Of a DNA stretch of 45,141 bases, positions 15,365 through 25,182 are shown piece after piece. Source of the DNA: Acidimicrobiaceae bacterium (GTDB lineage Bacteria > Actinomycetota > Acidimicrobiia > Acidimicrobiales > RAAP-2). Every line of letters starts with the position of its first letter. Positions within the stretch are counted from its first letter, which is position 1. The stretch is from positions 1 to 45,141 of the forward strand of contig JABEUQ010000033.1 of assembly GCA_013044265.1 (NCBI GenBank), given 5' to 3'. Below the pieces are notes generated by a model. The model had not been told where the DNA came from. It did no database searches and saw only the letters and a list, made by a program, of their open reading frames with translations. The translations under genes were made by a program, and so were the position numbers.

Positions 15365-16855
15365 TTAGCGGTTTTTAGGAGGGGTTACCCTCCCACCCTT
15401 CTTCTTCTTGCCCTTGCCCCCCGTCGACGGGGTCACCGTGGGCGCAGCGCCCCTCATCCCACTGGCCATTGCCTCGAAACCCGGGGGCAGTGCGTCACCA
15501 CGTTGGGCGGCCGCACGACTAGCCATCTGGGCCATTTTGCCCATACCGCCAGGTAATTGCGGCATTCCCCCACCGCTCATCTGCTTCATGGTCTTCTTCA
15601 TCAACTCGAACTGTTTCAAGAGCTGATTCACTGCGGCCACGCTCGAACCCGAACCCTTGGCGATACGCGAGCGCCGTGATCCGTCAATGATCTGCGGCTC
15701 ACGCCGCTCGCGGCGAGTCATCGAATGGATGATGGCTTCGATCTTGTTGAGTTCGCCATCGTCGACGTTCTCAGCGGCTTTGCGCATGTCCTTGGTCATC
15801 CCGGGCATGAGGCGCATCAAACCGCCCAAGGATCCCATCTTGCGAATCTGGTTGAGTTGCGCCATGAAGTCGTCCAGGGTGAAGGCCCCGCTCATCATGC
15901 GCTGGGCCGAATCGGCCATGACCTCGGGGTCCATTGTGCGCTCGGCCTGCTCGATCAACGAGAGGATGTCGCCCATGCCCAAGATACGCGAGGCCATCCG
16001 ATCGGGGTGAAAGAGGTCAAAATCGGCCAACTTCTCGCCCGTCGAGGCAAAGACCACCGGACGACCCACCACGCCGCGAGCCGAAAGCACGGCGCCACCG
16101 CGAGCGTCGTAGTCCAGCTTGGTAACGATGATGCCCGAAAGCTCCAGCGAATCATGGAAGGCTCGCGCGGTGTGCACGGCGTCTTGACCCGTCACTGCGT
16201 CGATCACCAAGAAGGTGTAGTGCGGAGTGGTCGCCGCACTAATCTCGCGCACCTCGGCCATCAGGGCTTCGTCAATAGCGAGTCGTCCCGCGGTATCGAT
16301 GATCACCACGTCGCGCCCGAGGCGCAACGCCTCGGCCACGCCGGCGCGCGCCACCGAGACTGGATCGGTGCTTTCGGAGTACACCTCGACACCAATCTGA
16401 CTACCCAGCACTCGCAATTGCTCCACTGCAGCGGGACGCTGCAAGTCGGTACCCACCAGGTAGGGCTGGCGCCCCTGCTGCTTGAACCACGAGGCGAGCT
16501 TGGCCGCCGTGGTGGTCTTACCGGCACCCTGGAGACCGGCCAGGAGGACCACGGTCGGGGGCTTCGAGGCGTAGGTGACCTTGAGGGTGGTGCCCCCCAA
16601 CACCTCAATCAGTTGGTCGTGCACGGCCTTAATGACATGCTGGCCAGGCGTCAAACTCTGTGCGACATTCTCGCCCCGCACACGTTCACGCACTGCGTCG
16701 AGGAACGCGCGCACCACCGAGAGCTCAACGTCGGCTTCGAGGAGGGCCCCACGGACCTCTGCTAACGCCTCTTCGAGGTCCGCGTCGGTAAGTCTCGCAC
16801 GCGAGCGCAGCGAGGTGCCAAGGCGCTCCAGTCGGCCACTCAGGGAGTCAAACAT
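15365..16855 (-). CDS. ffh: Signal recognition particle protein Ffh (SRP54)
   Basis: Ffh binds 4.5S RNA and signal sequences and delivers ribosomes to FtsY at the membrane, with GTPase activity. The 496-residue product has an N-domain helix bundle, the G-domain P-loop GLQGAGKTTTAAKL, DTAGR, TKLDYDARGGA, and a Met-rich M-domain from about residue 325 (MMSGAFTLDDFMAQLNQIRKMG). The C-terminus is a Lys-rich tail (GKGKKKKGGRV). It lies 16 nt after ftsY, so the receptor and the SRP subunit are co-transcribed. Confidence 0.97.
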   Translation of the reverse strand: MFDSLSGRLERLGTSLRSRARLTDADLEEALAEVRGALLEADVELSVVRAFLDAVRERVRGENVAQSLTPGQHVIKAVHDQLIEVLGGTTLKVTYASKPPTVVLLAGLQGAGKTTTAAKLASWFKQQGRQPYLVGTDLQRPAAVEQLRVLGSQIGVEVYSESTDPVSVARAGVAEALRLGRDVVIIDTAGRLAIDEALMAEVREISAATTPHYTFLVIDAVTGQDAVHTARAFHDSLELSGIIVTKLDYDARGGAVLSARGVVGRPVVFASTGEKLADFDLFHPDRMASRILGMGDILSLIEQAERTMDPEVMADSAQRMMSGAFTLDDFMAQLNQIRKMGSLGGLMRLMPGMTKDMRKAAENVDDGELNKIEAIIHSMTRRERREPQIIDGSRRSRIAKGSGSSVAAVNQLLKQFELMKKTMKQMSGGGMPQLPGGMGKMAQMASRAAAQRGDALPPGFEAMASGMRGAAPTVTPSTGGKGKKKKGGRVTPPKNR

Positions 16856-16871
16856 GAAAGAAAGGCTACTG

Positions 16872-17921
16872 TCAGGCGCTCAGGAGAGAATCAACGAACG
16901 CCGCCGGCTCGAACGCCAAGAGGTCTTTGGCCCGCTCGCCCACGCCGACGAACTTGACCGGAATGCCCAGTTCGCGCTCGATGGCGACCACTATGCCGCC
17001 GCGAGCAGTACCGTCGAGTTTGGTCAGCACGATGCCGGTGACTTCGGCCGCGGCAAGGAACTCCTGAGCTTGGCTCAGGGCGTTCTGACCAGTGGTGGCA
17101 TCGAGCACCAGGAAGGTCTCAACAACCTGGCCAGGTTCGCGATCAGCCACGCGACGAATCTTGGCGAGCTCGTCAAGGAGGTTGGCGTTGTTCACCCGGC
17201 GTCCAGCGGTGTCGGCCAACACCAGGTCGGCGTGATGCGCTTGGGCCCGTCCTAAGGCATCATGCACCACCGAACCCGGATCGGCACCCTCGGTGGCGCG
17301 CACGATGTCGGCTCCGGTACGGTCTGCCCAGAGTTGCAACTGGTCACTCGCCGCGGCGCGAAAAGTGTCACCCGCGGCCAACACCACAGATTTCCCGGCC
17401 TGAGTCTCGTGCCACGCCAGCTTGCCAATAGTGGTGGTCTTGCCGACGCCGTTTACGCCCACGAACAGCCACACCGGCACCCGGCCCTCGTCAGCGCTCG
17501 TGCGCACCGAGCGATCTGCGCTAAAGGACGACATCAGCGCCGCCCGGATCGCAGCCGCCACCCCGTCAGGGGCACCGTTGGCCCGCAGCTCCTCGAGCAG
17601 CGCGGTGGTCGTGGCCACTCCCACGTCCGAGCGCAGCAGCACCTCTTCGACGACATCGAGTTGTTCCGGGGCGAGGGCGCCGTGCACGCTAATCGAGCGC
17701 ACACGCTCAAAGATCGAGCGCGAGGATGCCAGGCGACGATCCAACCCAGGGCTGTCATCGATTTCCGGTCGCGGGGCAATCTGTGTCACCAGGACTTCGG
17801 GCATCGGAGCGCGTTCGGGCTCGAGCACGACGTGAGAAAGTCGACGTTGACGTCGCGAACGCACCACCAACGCAATGACACCCAGGGCGATTACCGCCAG
17901 GACAATCCACCAAACAATCAC
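16872..17921 (-). CDS. ftsY: Signal recognition particle receptor FtsY
   Basis: FtsY is the SRP receptor GTPase at the inner membrane. This 349-residue form begins with one transmembrane helix (IVWWIVLAVIALGVIALVV) and a basic tail, a common actinobacterial membrane anchor in place of the long acidic A-domain. The NG domain follows with GVNGVGKTTTIGKL, DTAGRRVNNANLLDEL, TKLDGTARGG and GVGERAKDLLAFEP. The GTG start overlaps the smc stop as GTGA. Expression is therefore coupled to smc upstream and ffh downstream. Confidence 0.96.
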   Translation of the reverse strand: MIVWWIVLAVIALGVIALVVRSRRQRRLSHVVLEPERAPMPEVLVTQIAPRPEIDDSPGLDRRLASSRSIFERVRSISVHGALAPEQLDVVEEVLLRSDVGVATTTALLEELRANGAPDGVAAAIRAALMSSFSADRSVRTSADEGRVPVWLFVGVNGVGKTTTIGKLAWHETQAGKSVVLAAGDTFRAAASDQLQLWADRTGADIVRATEGADPGSVVHDALGRAQAHHADLVLADTAGRRVNNANLLDELAKIRRVADREPGQVVETFLVLDATTGQNALSQAQEFLAAAEVTGIVLTKLDGTARGGIVVAIERELGIPVKFVGVGERAKDLLAFEPAAFVDSLLSA

Positions 17922-20900
17922 GCCGACGCCTCCTGGGGTGTCTTCTTGACCCGCTGCGAAACTACCTTGCTCGATGCGCCAGGGACCATGGTTACACCAT
18001 AAAGGGCGTCAGCCGCCTCCATGGTGCGCTTTTGGTGAGTAACGATCAACAGTTGCGCCTCGTCTCGGAACTCGTTCACCAACGACAAGAAGCGCTGCAG
18101 GTTCACGTCGTCCAGAGCCGCCTCGACCTCGTCCATCATGTAGAAGGGTGAAGGGCGCGAACGGAACACCGCGAAGAGAAAGGCCAGCGCCGCCATCGAG
18201 CGCTCGCCACCCGACAGCAGCGAGATGCGCCGAACATTGCGACCCATAGGACGAACTTCAATCTCCACGCCAGTGTTCAAAGGATCATCCGGCTCGGTCA
18301 GGATGAGTCGACCCTGCCCGCCGGGGAACAGCATCGCGATCAATGTCGAAAAATGTTCGTTCACGTCGGCGACGGCCGAGGAGAACGTCTGCATAATCTC
18401 TTCGTCGAGTGCGCGCACGACCTCTTGGAGTTCTCGACGCGCGTGGCGCACGTCGGCCACCTGCGTGTCGAGTTCCTGGTAACGCACCTCCAGTGCGGCG
18501 AGCTCTTCTAGCGCGAGGGGGTTGATCGGTCCGAGTGAGGTGATTCGCGCCTCGAGGTCTCCGACGTGGCTCTCGAGACTAATTCCTTCAGCTAGTTCCG
18601 GCGCTTCGACCACGTCAAGTTGATCGGGCTCGACACCGAGGTCGCGACGAATCGATTCGTGCAGATTAGTGACCTTGACTGCGAGTTCAGCGTGTTCGAT
18701 CTGTCCGCGGTGAGCACGCTCAGCCACTTGGTTCAGGCGTTCATCGGCACTCTGGCGCGCGCGTCGAACTGTTTCGAGCCGCTCGGCGCTGGCGCGTGAG
18801 GCTTCGAGTTGCTCGCGATAGGTCGAGTCCATGGTTTCTTGAGACAGGCGAATATCCTGCGCGGCGTCAGTGACGATCGTGGTGAGCCGCGCGAGAACTC
18901 TCAAATCGGATTCGAGGGACTCTCTTCGCTGTGCCGCCTCGGCCCGCTCTAGGGAACGGCCTTCGAGACGCTGCTCGATCTCACCACGGCGCTGCTCGAT
19001 GAGACGGCGGCGTTCGGCGAACTCCGCCTCGCGTCGCGCCAGCTGCGCGGTGGCGACCTGCACGTCCGAGCGCAGAGTTTCGACGTGTCGTCGACTCTCG
19101 TCGGCTCGGGCCTGGCGCGCCGTCGCCTCAGCAACCGCGCGTTCCAGGGCTGGCAGTTGATCACGCAGTTCGCTCAACTCACTCTCGAGGATCTGGCGTT
19201 CGAGTACGACGCCGTCGACCTCGGTGCCCAGAGCCTCGACCCGCGACTGCGCGTCGGTGATCTGTTGGAGCAACCGGGTAATTTCACGATCGCGTCGCTC
19301 AAGTTCGGACTCGCCCTTGGTCGCGGCATTGGTGAGGGCGTTCACGCGCTGGCGAGCGCTGGCGGCGGCACTGGCGGCGGCGCCACGGCGTTCGCGACAA
19401 GGGATGAGGGCGTGGGCGGCTTCCTGGGCGGCGCGCTGAGCGTCGTCCACCGTAGCGCGAGTGACCAATGCGCGACCCGAGGCCACGCGCCATCCTGAAG
19501 CAGCGAAACGGTCCCCGTCGCGGGTCACCACCACCAACTCGGGATGCGCCACCGCGACGTCGATACCAGCCTGCCACGACTCGATCACGAAGGCGCGCGA
19601 GAACAACGCATCGAGCACTCGCGTGACGTGCGCTGGAGCACCCGAGCGCGCTCGCACGAGTGAGCGAAGGGCAACGCAGCCCTCGGGAACGGCCACCGGC
19701 GGAATCTGGTTCTCGGCGACGGGCAAGATGAGTCCGGCTCCCCCCTCACGACGCAGTGCCTCCAACGCCGCCTGGGCCGAGCGGCGCCCGTCGACGACCA
19801 CGGCACCCACTGAAGCACCCGCGGCGGACTCGACGGCCCGCTCCCATCCCTCATCGACTTCGATGAGATCGAGGAAAGCTCCCAGAACACCTTCGAGATC
19901 GCCAATGATCGCGCGTCCACCCGAACCCGATAGCTCCTCGAGGGCGCGCGCCAACGCTTCGGCTCGGGCCTGGGTACGTGCGGCCACGTCCGAAGCTTGT
20001 GCGAGGGCCTCATCGGCATTCTCGCGCTCTAGTTCGGCACTGGTGGCATCAGCGACCGCCTCGGCGAGTTGAGCGCTGGCTGCGCTCATTTGCACAGTCG
20101 CTTCATCACGCGCGCTGGTGACGCGTGCGAGAGCCGACGTCGACTCCTCGATACTGGCCCGCACCTCAGAAAGTCGCTGCGCGGAACGTCGCTCGCTCTG
20201 CGCCGCGGCGCCCAACGAACGATCGAGTAGCGCAGCACGCTGCGAAGCGGTGCGCAGAGCGGCCTGATCGCTCTCGAGTGAGACCGCGGCCCAGGTCTCC
20301 TCGTGGGTGTGCTGAGCATCATGAAAGAGGGCCTCGGCGCTCTGGAGCGCGTCACGCATCTCGCGCAGCGTCTCCTCATCGGCTTGCACCAAAACCAAAT
20401 CGGCGGCGAGCTTCGCGGCGTCGGCCTCCAGAGTGGCAATCACGTTCTCGTCGGCCGAGGCCACCAGCGCCGCGCGCAAACTGCGTTCGCGTTCGGCGAT
20501 GACCGACAAGGTCCCGCGCGCGCGTTCAGCGAGTCCCTGGAGCGTTCCCAGGGTGGAAGCAAGCATCTCCTCGCGACGAGAAGCCATCTCTGCGGCGGCG
20601 GTCGTGGCTTGAGCATCGAGGGTCACGAGCTCGGTACGCAGTTCACGTTCGAGTACGCCCGAGGAACTAATCATCTCTTCGAGGTCGCGCTTGCGCTCAT
20701 CGAACGCGTCGAGTCGCTGACGAAAGAGTGATTGACGCGCAATGCGCAACTCCCGTTCGACGTCGGCGTACGTACGTGCCGAGACCGCCTGGCGTTCAAG
20801 AGGTCGCATCTGGCGGCGCACTTCTCGAACGAGGTCACCCAGGCGCTCGAGGTTTTCCTGTGTCGCAGCGAGTCGGCGTTCGGCTCGTTCCTTGCGGCGT

Positions 20901-21412
20901 CGGTGTTTCAGGACCCCCGCCGCCTCTTCAATCACGGCGCGGCGGTTCTCCGAGGAGGAATTCAGTATTGAATCGAGCTGGCCCTGGCCAATAATCATGT
21001 GTTGTTGGCGCCCGACGCCGGAGTCGCTCAACAATTCTTGAATGTCGAGCAGTCGACACGTGGTGCCATTGATGGCGTACTCAGAGTCACCATTGCGAAA
21101 GAGAGTGCGAGAAATTGTTACTTCGGCGCCATCGACTGGCAACTTTCCCGAGGAGTTGTCTAAGGTCAGTGCGACTTCGGCACGCCCGAGAGCCGCCTTG
21201 TGCGCCGTCCCGGCGAAAATGACATCGTCCATCTTGGCGCTGCGCAGCGCGCGGGTGCTCTGTGCACCGAGCACCCACGTCACCGCGTCGACGACATTCG
21301 ACTTTCCCGAGCCATTAGGACCCACGACCGCCGTCACACCTGGCTCGAATTCGAGAACGGTGTTGTCGGCAAAGGACTTAAAGCCCTTCATGGTCAATCG
21401 CTTAAGAAACAC
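17918..21412 (-). CDS. smc: Chromosome segregation protein SMC
   Basis: SMC is an ABC-type ATPase that forms ring dimers and organises newly replicated chromosomes with ScpA and ScpB. The 1164-residue product has the expected length. The N-terminal head has LKRLTMKGFKSFADNT and the Walker A GPNGSGKSNVVDAV. Long coiled coils follow, with a hinge at about residues 500-650 (SGSGGRAIIGDLEGVLGAF, AGASVGAVVVDGRRS). The C-terminal head has the signature LLSGGERSMAALAF and Walker B FYMMDEVEAALDD. The GTG start (VFLKRL) matches homologs. scpA and scpB are not in the window. It ends in a 4-nt overlap with ftsY. Confidence 0.97.
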   Translation of the reverse strand: MFLKRLTMKGFKSFADNTVLEFEPGVTAVVGPNGSGKSNVVDAVTWVLGAQSTRALRSAKMDDVIFAGTAHKAALGRAEVALTLDNSSGKLPVDGAEVTISRTLFRNGDSEYAINGTTCRLLDIQELLSDSGVGRQQHMIIGQGQLDSILNSSSENRRAVIEEAAGVLKHRRRKERAERRLAATQENLERLGDLVREVRRQMRPLERQAVSARTYADVERELRIARQSLFRQRLDAFDERKRDLEEMISSSGVLERELRTELVTLDAQATTAAAEMASRREEMLASTLGTLQGLAERARGTLSVIAERERSLRAALVASADENVIATLEADAAKLAADLVLVQADEETLREMRDALQSAEALFHDAQHTHEETWAAVSLESDQAALRTASQRAALLDRSLGAAAQSERRSAQRLSEVRASIEESTSALARVTSARDEATVQMSAASAQLAEAVADATSAELERENADEALAQASDVAARTQARAEALARALEELSGSGGRAIIGDLEGVLGAFLDLIEVDEGWERAVESAAGASVGAVVVDGRRSAQAALEALRREGGAGLILPVAENQIPPVAVPEGCVALRSLVRARSGAPAHVTRVLDALFSRAFVIESWQAGIDVAVAHPELVVVTRDGDRFAASGWRVASGRALVTRATVDDAQRAAQEAAHALIPCRERRGAAASAAASARQRVNALTNAATKGESELERRDREITRLLQQITDAQSRVEALGTEVDGVVLERQILESELSELRDQLPALERAVAEATARQARADESRRHVETLRSDVQVATAQLARREAEFAERRRLIEQRRGEIEQRLEGRSLERAEAAQRRESLESDLRVLARLTTIVTDAAQDIRLSQETMDSTYREQLEASRASAERLETVRRARQSADERLNQVAERAHRGQIEHAELAVKVTNLHESIRRDLGVEPDQLDVVEAPELAEGISLESHVGDLEARITSLGPINPLALEELAALEVRYQELDTQVADVRHARRELQEVVRALDEEIMQTFSSAVADVNEHFSTLIAMLFPGGQGRLILTEPDDPLNTGVEIEVRPMGRNVRRISLLSGGERSMAALAFLFAVFRSRPSPFYMMDEVEAALDDVNLQRFLSLVNEFRDEAQLLIVTHQKRTMEAADALYGVTMVPGASSKVVSQRVKKTPQEASA

Positions 21413-21493
21413 GGGTAGACGCTAGCAACCTTCTCGGGTGTGCTCGAGTCAGTCCAACGACCTTGGCGCGGCCAGAAAGTCGCGCCGGGGCGC

Positions 21494-22396
21494 TCAACCC
21501 TGACACTTGAGGCAGAAGTAGGTAGCGCGTTGATGAAAGATGACCTTGGAGACCGGCGTTCGGCACTTAAAACAGGGCTGACCCTCTCGCGTGTGCACCT
21601 GCAAGAGATCTTGATACGTCCCCATCTCTCCGTCGGGATTAACGAACATCTCATCGGACAATGTGGTGCCACCATGCTTAATCGCCTCGGTGAGCACTTC
21701 GGGGATGGTTCGATGCAGCCGCCGGATCTCGATGGTCGAAAGAGATTCACAGACCCGGTCGTACATCAGACCCGCGCTAAAGAGAATCTCGTCGGCGTAG
21801 ATGTTCCCAATACCGGCCACAATGTCCTGATCCGTCAGGAGGGTCTTGAGGGCTACGGTGCGCGATCGCAGCACCGCCGCGAAACGGTCCCACCCCACTT
21901 GGTCTTCGAAAGGATCGAGCCCGAGGTGCGCGAGTTCGGGCACTTGGCGGCGAAGGCTCAAACCATCACCACCGATGGACAGGCGTGCGAACTTCGAGAT
22001 CTCGACCTCTTCACCCTCGGCGGCGGGGGTCGAGACGTAGAGCTCGCCGAAGGTGCGTTGATCGACGTAGCGCAACTCTTCGCCCGTGGTCAAGGCAATC
22101 ACCACGTGGGTGTGTTTGGGTTTGGGCTCCTTAGTGTTCGTGACGTGCAGCACTTGACCGGTCATCCCGAGGTGAATGATCAGGTGGTGGCCATTATCTA
22201 AGCCCACCACGATGTTCTTACCGAGTCGTTCCACGGACTTGATGGTCCGACCTTCGAGTTCGTCGCGAAAATCCTTGGCATTCTTATGCCGGCGCACCGC
22301 GCGACCGTCGGTCACGTGCACCAATTTGATCTTCTTCTGGACCACTTCACGAGCCAGCACACTGCGCACGGTCTCGACTTCTGGAAGTTCAGGCAT
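21494..22396 (-). CDS. mutM: Formamidopyrimidine-DNA glycosylase (Fpg/MutM)
   Basis: MutM excises 8-oxoguanine and formamidopyrimidines, then cleaves the strand by beta,delta-elimination. The 300-residue product begins MPELPEVETVRS, with the catalytic Pro2 and Glu3. It has LGKNIVVGLDNGHHLIIHLGMTGQ with the conserved Lys, then a helix-two-turn-helix, and ends in a zinc finger C-x2-C-x16-C-x2-C (CFKC...CLKCQG) preceded by HQRATYFC with the catalytic Arg. The ATG lies inside the last codons of rnc (8-nt overlap). It is slightly longer than E. coli MutM, within the range of actinobacterial members. Confidence 0.95.
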   Translation of the reverse strand: MPELPEVETVRSVLAREVVQKKIKLVHVTDGRAVRRHKNAKDFRDELEGRTIKSVERLGKNIVVGLDNGHHLIIHLGMTGQVLHVTNTKEPKPKHTHVVIALTTGEELRYVDQRTFGELYVSTPAAEGEEVEISKFARLSIGGDGLSLRRQVPELAHLGLDPFEDQVGWDRFAAVLRSRTVALKTLLTDQDIVAGIGNIYADEILFSAGLMYDRVCESLSTIEIRRLHRTIPEVLTEAIKHGGTTLSDEMFVNPDGEMGTYQDLLQVHTREGQPCFKCRTPVSKVIFHQRATYFCLKCQG

Positions 22397-23063
22397 CGCT
22401 CAATTCCTCCCAGGCCGCTAACGCGGCGTTGACCTCGGCACGCTTCTTCGAAGGTCCCGCCGAACTGGCCAGCAGACTTCCCACGCTCACCGTCGCCACG
22501 AAGGTGACGTCGTGGGAAGGACCACTCGAGTTCACCTCGTAGACCGGCACGTCGAGACCGTGCTCCTCGGCCCAGCGGCGAAGTCTCGTCTTCGCGTCGA
22601 GGGTGTCTCCCGCCTGGCTCGCGATCACGATGCTCTCCTCGAGTTGGTGCACGACCACGTCGCGGGCGGCGTCGTAGCCCGCCTCGAGATACACGGCGGC
22701 CACGACCGCCTCAAAAGCGTCGGCGAGGAGGGAGGATCGTTCGCTTCCACGTTCCTTGACAACACCACGGCCGAGCAGCAACATTTCACCCAGATCGAGG
22801 CAGCGCGCGACGTCGGCCAGAGAGTCCTCATTCACGACACGACTTCGAATCACTGACGCGGTACCTTCGTTGATCAAAGGAAAACGTCCGACAATGTAGT
22901 CCGCGACCGCCAGATCGACCACGGCGTCGCCAAGAAATTCCAATCGTTCGTTGGACTCGAGATCATGTTCTGCGGCGTAACTCGAATGCGTGAGGGCTTG
23001 ACGCAACGCGCTCGATCCCGGCGCCAGTCCCAATTGGACAGCGAGGGCAGCCACGTCAGGCAC
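22389..23063 (-). CDS. rnc: Ribonuclease III
   Basis: RNase III cuts double-stranded RNA, including rRNA precursors. The 224-residue product has the signature NERLEFLGDAVVDLAVADYI, the second acidic cluster LLADAFEAVVAAVYLEAG with catalytic Asp and Glu, and a C-terminal dsRNA-binding domain (GPSHDVTFVATVSVG, KKRAEVNAALAAWEEL). It starts with GTG 15 nt after acpP; GAGG is near. It overlaps mutM. Its place between acpP and mutM is a common actinobacterial order. Confidence 0.95.
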   Translation of the reverse strand: MPDVAALAVQLGLAPGSSALRQALTHSSYAAEHDLESNERLEFLGDAVVDLAVADYIVGRFPLINEGTASVIRSRVVNEDSLADVARCLDLGEMLLLGRGVVKERGSERSSLLADAFEAVVAAVYLEAGYDAARDVVVHQLEESIVIASQAGDTLDAKTRLRRWAEEHGLDVPVYEVNSSGPSHDVTFVATVSVGSLLASSAGPSKKRAEVNAALAAWEELSDA

Positions 23064-23078
23064 CTCGTTCGAACCTCG

Positions 23079-23369
23079 CTAAGCCAGTTGCAATTTGGCG
23101 GCGACGTAATCAACGGCGTCGCGAACGGAACTGAGTCCTTCGAGATCCTCGTCGTCAATGTGAAATCCAGCGACCTGAGTCGCCAGCGACTCTTCGAGAG
23201 CTTCCACCAATTCAATCAACGCCAGCGAGTCGGCACCCATGACGTCGAAGGGAATATCCTCGCCAATGTCATCAGGGGTAACTTCGAGAATCTGCGCGAG
23301 TTGATCACGGACCAGGACGAGAATCGCCGAGCGGTCGAGTGACGACGTACTGCCCACATCTGAGGTCAT
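23079..23369 (-). CDS. acpP: Acyl carrier protein
   Basis: ACP carries growing fatty acyl chains on a 4'-phosphopantetheine arm. The 96-residue product has the attachment motif GADSLALIELVEALEE with Ser as the modified residue, followed by an acidic helix (DDEDLEGLSSVRDAVDYV). The ORF track starts at 23408; the ATG at 23369 is chosen because AAGGAG precedes it by 5 nt. The N-terminus MTSDVGSTSSLDRS is slightly longer than in standard ACP. It sits between plsX and rnc, fitting phospholipid precursor synthesis. A role in a dedicated pathway is possible but not indicated. Confidence 0.92.
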   Translation of the reverse strand: MTSDVGSTSSLDRSAILVLVRDQLAQILEVTPDDIGEDIPFDVMGADSLALIELVEALEESLATQVAGFHIDDEDLEGLSSVRDAVDYVAAKLQLA

Positions 23370-23426
23370 GCCAACTCCTTTATCGAACGAGTCCAGAGTA
23401 CTCATCACCGAGACGCCACGTGGGAA

Positions 23427-24413
23427 CTATTGCTCCCCATCAGGTCGAATAGCACTTCTCATTTTCTGAACCACCCCCGCTGCGTCCATTTCACCCGCTA
23501 CACGCAGCGCGTTCATGATGGCGGTGGCGTTGGACGCGCCGTGCGAGATCACGCAAATGCCATTGAGCCCCAGGAGCATGGCGCCGCCTTGATATTCGGG
23601 GGTCAGCGTGGTGACCATCGGCATCAGATGCTCCGCGAGGACGCGACCCGCCGCGCGTGTCTCGTCGTTGGTGTCAATCGCTCCGAGTACCGTGGCGAAC
23701 ACGAATTTGAGGGCCCCCTCGAGGGTCTTCAGGGCGACGTTACCGGTGAATCCGTCAGTCACGATAACGTCCACTGGCGCGGGGATCAAGTCGCGACCCT
23801 CAACGTTGCCAATGAAGTTAATGGCCTGGTCGGCGGCGAGCAACTCGTGCGTACCCTTCACCAGTGATGAACCTTTGGTAGATTCCTCGCCAATCGATAA
23901 CAACCCCACACTCGGGCGCGCAATACCAAAACGCGCTGATGCGAAAGCGCCGGCCAATTTGGCGAACTGCACCAGCATCTCGGGTGAACACTCTGCGTTC
24001 GCGCCTGCGTCGACCATCGTCGACGGGGCCCGGCCGGGATTCGGGATTGGCGTAGCGATGCAGGGGCGCAACACCCCAGGCAAACGACCCATGCGCAAGA
24101 GGGCGGAGGCCATCGTGGCACCGGTATTACCCGCGGAGACGAAGGCGGAGGCCTTGCCGTCACGGACCAGCTCGGCGGCGCGTACGAGTGAAGAGTCCTT
24201 CTTCTTACGCACGCTCGAGCCGGGCTCATCGTCCATCTCGATCACTTCAGAGCAGGCGACGACCTCGAGACCGAGGGGGTCGCCCATTCGCTCGGGAACG
24301 CCGACGAGGGTGACGCGCAACCCCAGTTCATCGACGGCGCGACGCGCGCCCTTGATGATTTCACTGGGTGCGAAGTCACCACCCATCGCATCTAAGGCGA
24401 TGGGCAGCGTCAA
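23427..24413 (-). CDS. plsX: Phosphate acyltransferase PlsX
   Basis: PlsX makes acyl-phosphate from acyl-ACP for the PlsY pathway of phospholipid synthesis; it is a peripheral membrane enzyme. The 328-residue product begins LPIALDAMGGDFAPSEIIKGA and has the GNTGATMASALLRMGRLPG and VTDGFTGNVALKTLEGA motifs of the family. The start codon is TTG, one nt after the rpmF stop (TAAGTTG), so translation likely depends on coupling. It precedes acpP, its substrate carrier. Confidence 0.95.
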   Translation of the reverse strand: MTLPIALDAMGGDFAPSEIIKGARRAVDELGLRVTLVGVPERMGDPLGLEVVACSEVIEMDDEPGSSVRKKKDSSLVRAAELVRDGKASAFVSAGNTGATMASALLRMGRLPGVLRPCIATPIPNPGRAPSTMVDAGANAECSPEMLVQFAKLAGAFASARFGIARPSVGLLSIGEESTKGSSLVKGTHELLAADQAINFIGNVEGRDLIPAPVDVIVTDGFTGNVALKTLEGALKFVFATVLGAIDTNDETRAAGRVLAEHLMPMVTTLTPEYQGGAMLLGLNGICVISHGASNATAIMNALRVAGEMDAAGVVQKMRSAIRPDGEQ

Positions 24414-24414
24414 C

Positions 24415-24594
24415 TTACTTGACCTCGACCGCTACGCGACCCTTGTACCAACCACAGTTGGGGCACACGATGTGTGGTCGCTTCGCCGTCGCGCACTGCG
24501 GGCAGATGCTACGTGAGGGGCGGGCCAGTTTCCAGTTAGCCGCAATACGACTGCGGGACTTGGCCTTACTGGTTTTGCGCTTAGGGACTGGCAT
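24415..24594 (-). CDS. rpmF: 50S ribosomal protein L32 (too short for the ORF track)
   Basis: The minus strand encodes 59 residues beginning [16 protein letters not shown] and containing the zinc-binding pairs CPQC and CPNC (spacing C-x2-C-x9-C-x2-C), ending in [12 protein letters not shown]. This is the four-Cys form of L32. The rpmF-plsX order, with the DUF177 gene upstream, is the usual arrangement. The ORF is below the 60-codon cut-off of the track, which is why it was missing. It ends one base before the plsX TTG. Confidence 0.97.
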   Translation of the reverse strand: MPVPKRKTSKAKSRSRIAANWKLARPSRSICPQCATAKRPHIVCPNCGWYKGRVAVEVK

Positions 24595-24627
24595 CGTTCT
24601 TCACTTTCAACTGAACGGGGGGTCCCG

Positions 24628-25182
24628 TCACGCTTCGTTGGATTCCGCGGACGTTCCATCCGCGAATCTAAGTCCATCCAGTGTAGCCCAGCGCGGGTCC
24701 ACTGGCGCGGCGCAGTCACAACTCGCCTCGTTGCGATCGATTCCACAGTATGGACAAAGACCCTGACAGTCCTCTCGACACAGCGGAGCGAGGGGTAATT
24801 CCAGCAAGATTGCGTCGTGCACCATGGGGGCCAGATCGATGAAGTCATTCTCGATCCGGTAGGCCTCTTCGTCACCGGCCTCGGGGTGATCGACGAATCG
24901 TTCGTCGACTCCAACGTTCGCCTCCCCGTGCACCGTGATCGAGCAGCGTCGACAAATACCGACCCACGGCGCCGCAACCCGGCCCTTAGCCCGCAGTCCT
25001 CCGCTAAAGGATTGCAGCACCAGGGCGACGTCCACGAGTGTCTCGGGGGCCACGTCGGTCTCAGCGGGTCCGCGCGGCGCGAATTCGTGTTCGGCATCAA
25101 AGGGCGCTTGGAACACCACCTCGGTGGTGGAGGGTACGTCGCGCATCAACTGCGCCACCGGGACGAGGTACGACGAGTCCAC
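24628..25182 (-). CDS. yceD: DUF177 (YceD) family protein
   Basis: DUF177/YceD proteins lie next to rpmF and are linked to 23S rRNA accumulation in plants and bacteria; the exact action is unknown. The 184-residue product has the mid-domain VGICRRCSITVHGE and the hallmark LELPLAPLCREDCQGLCPYCGIDRN, with paired Cys probably binding zinc. The GTG start directly follows the stop of the SepIVA-like gene. A 33-nt gap leads to rpmF. The assignment rests on motif and neighbourhood together. Confidence 0.92.
   Translation of the reverse strand: MDSSYLVPVAQLMRDVPSTTEVVFQAPFDAEHEFAPRGPAETDVAPETLVDVALVLQSFSGGLRAKGRVAAPWVGICRRCSITVHGEANVGVDERFVDHPEAGDEEAYRIENDFIDLAPMVHDAILLELPLAPLCREDCQGLCPYCGIDRNEASCDCAAPVDPRWATLDGLRFADGTSAESNEA

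Noticed and set aside
15725-16765. 346-residue plus-strand ORF opposite ffh
   Set aside because: Shadow of ffh; the minus strand has the full SRP54 motif set.
17262-18002. 246-residue plus-strand ORF opposite ftsY
   Set aside because: Shadow of ftsY with no recognisable motif.
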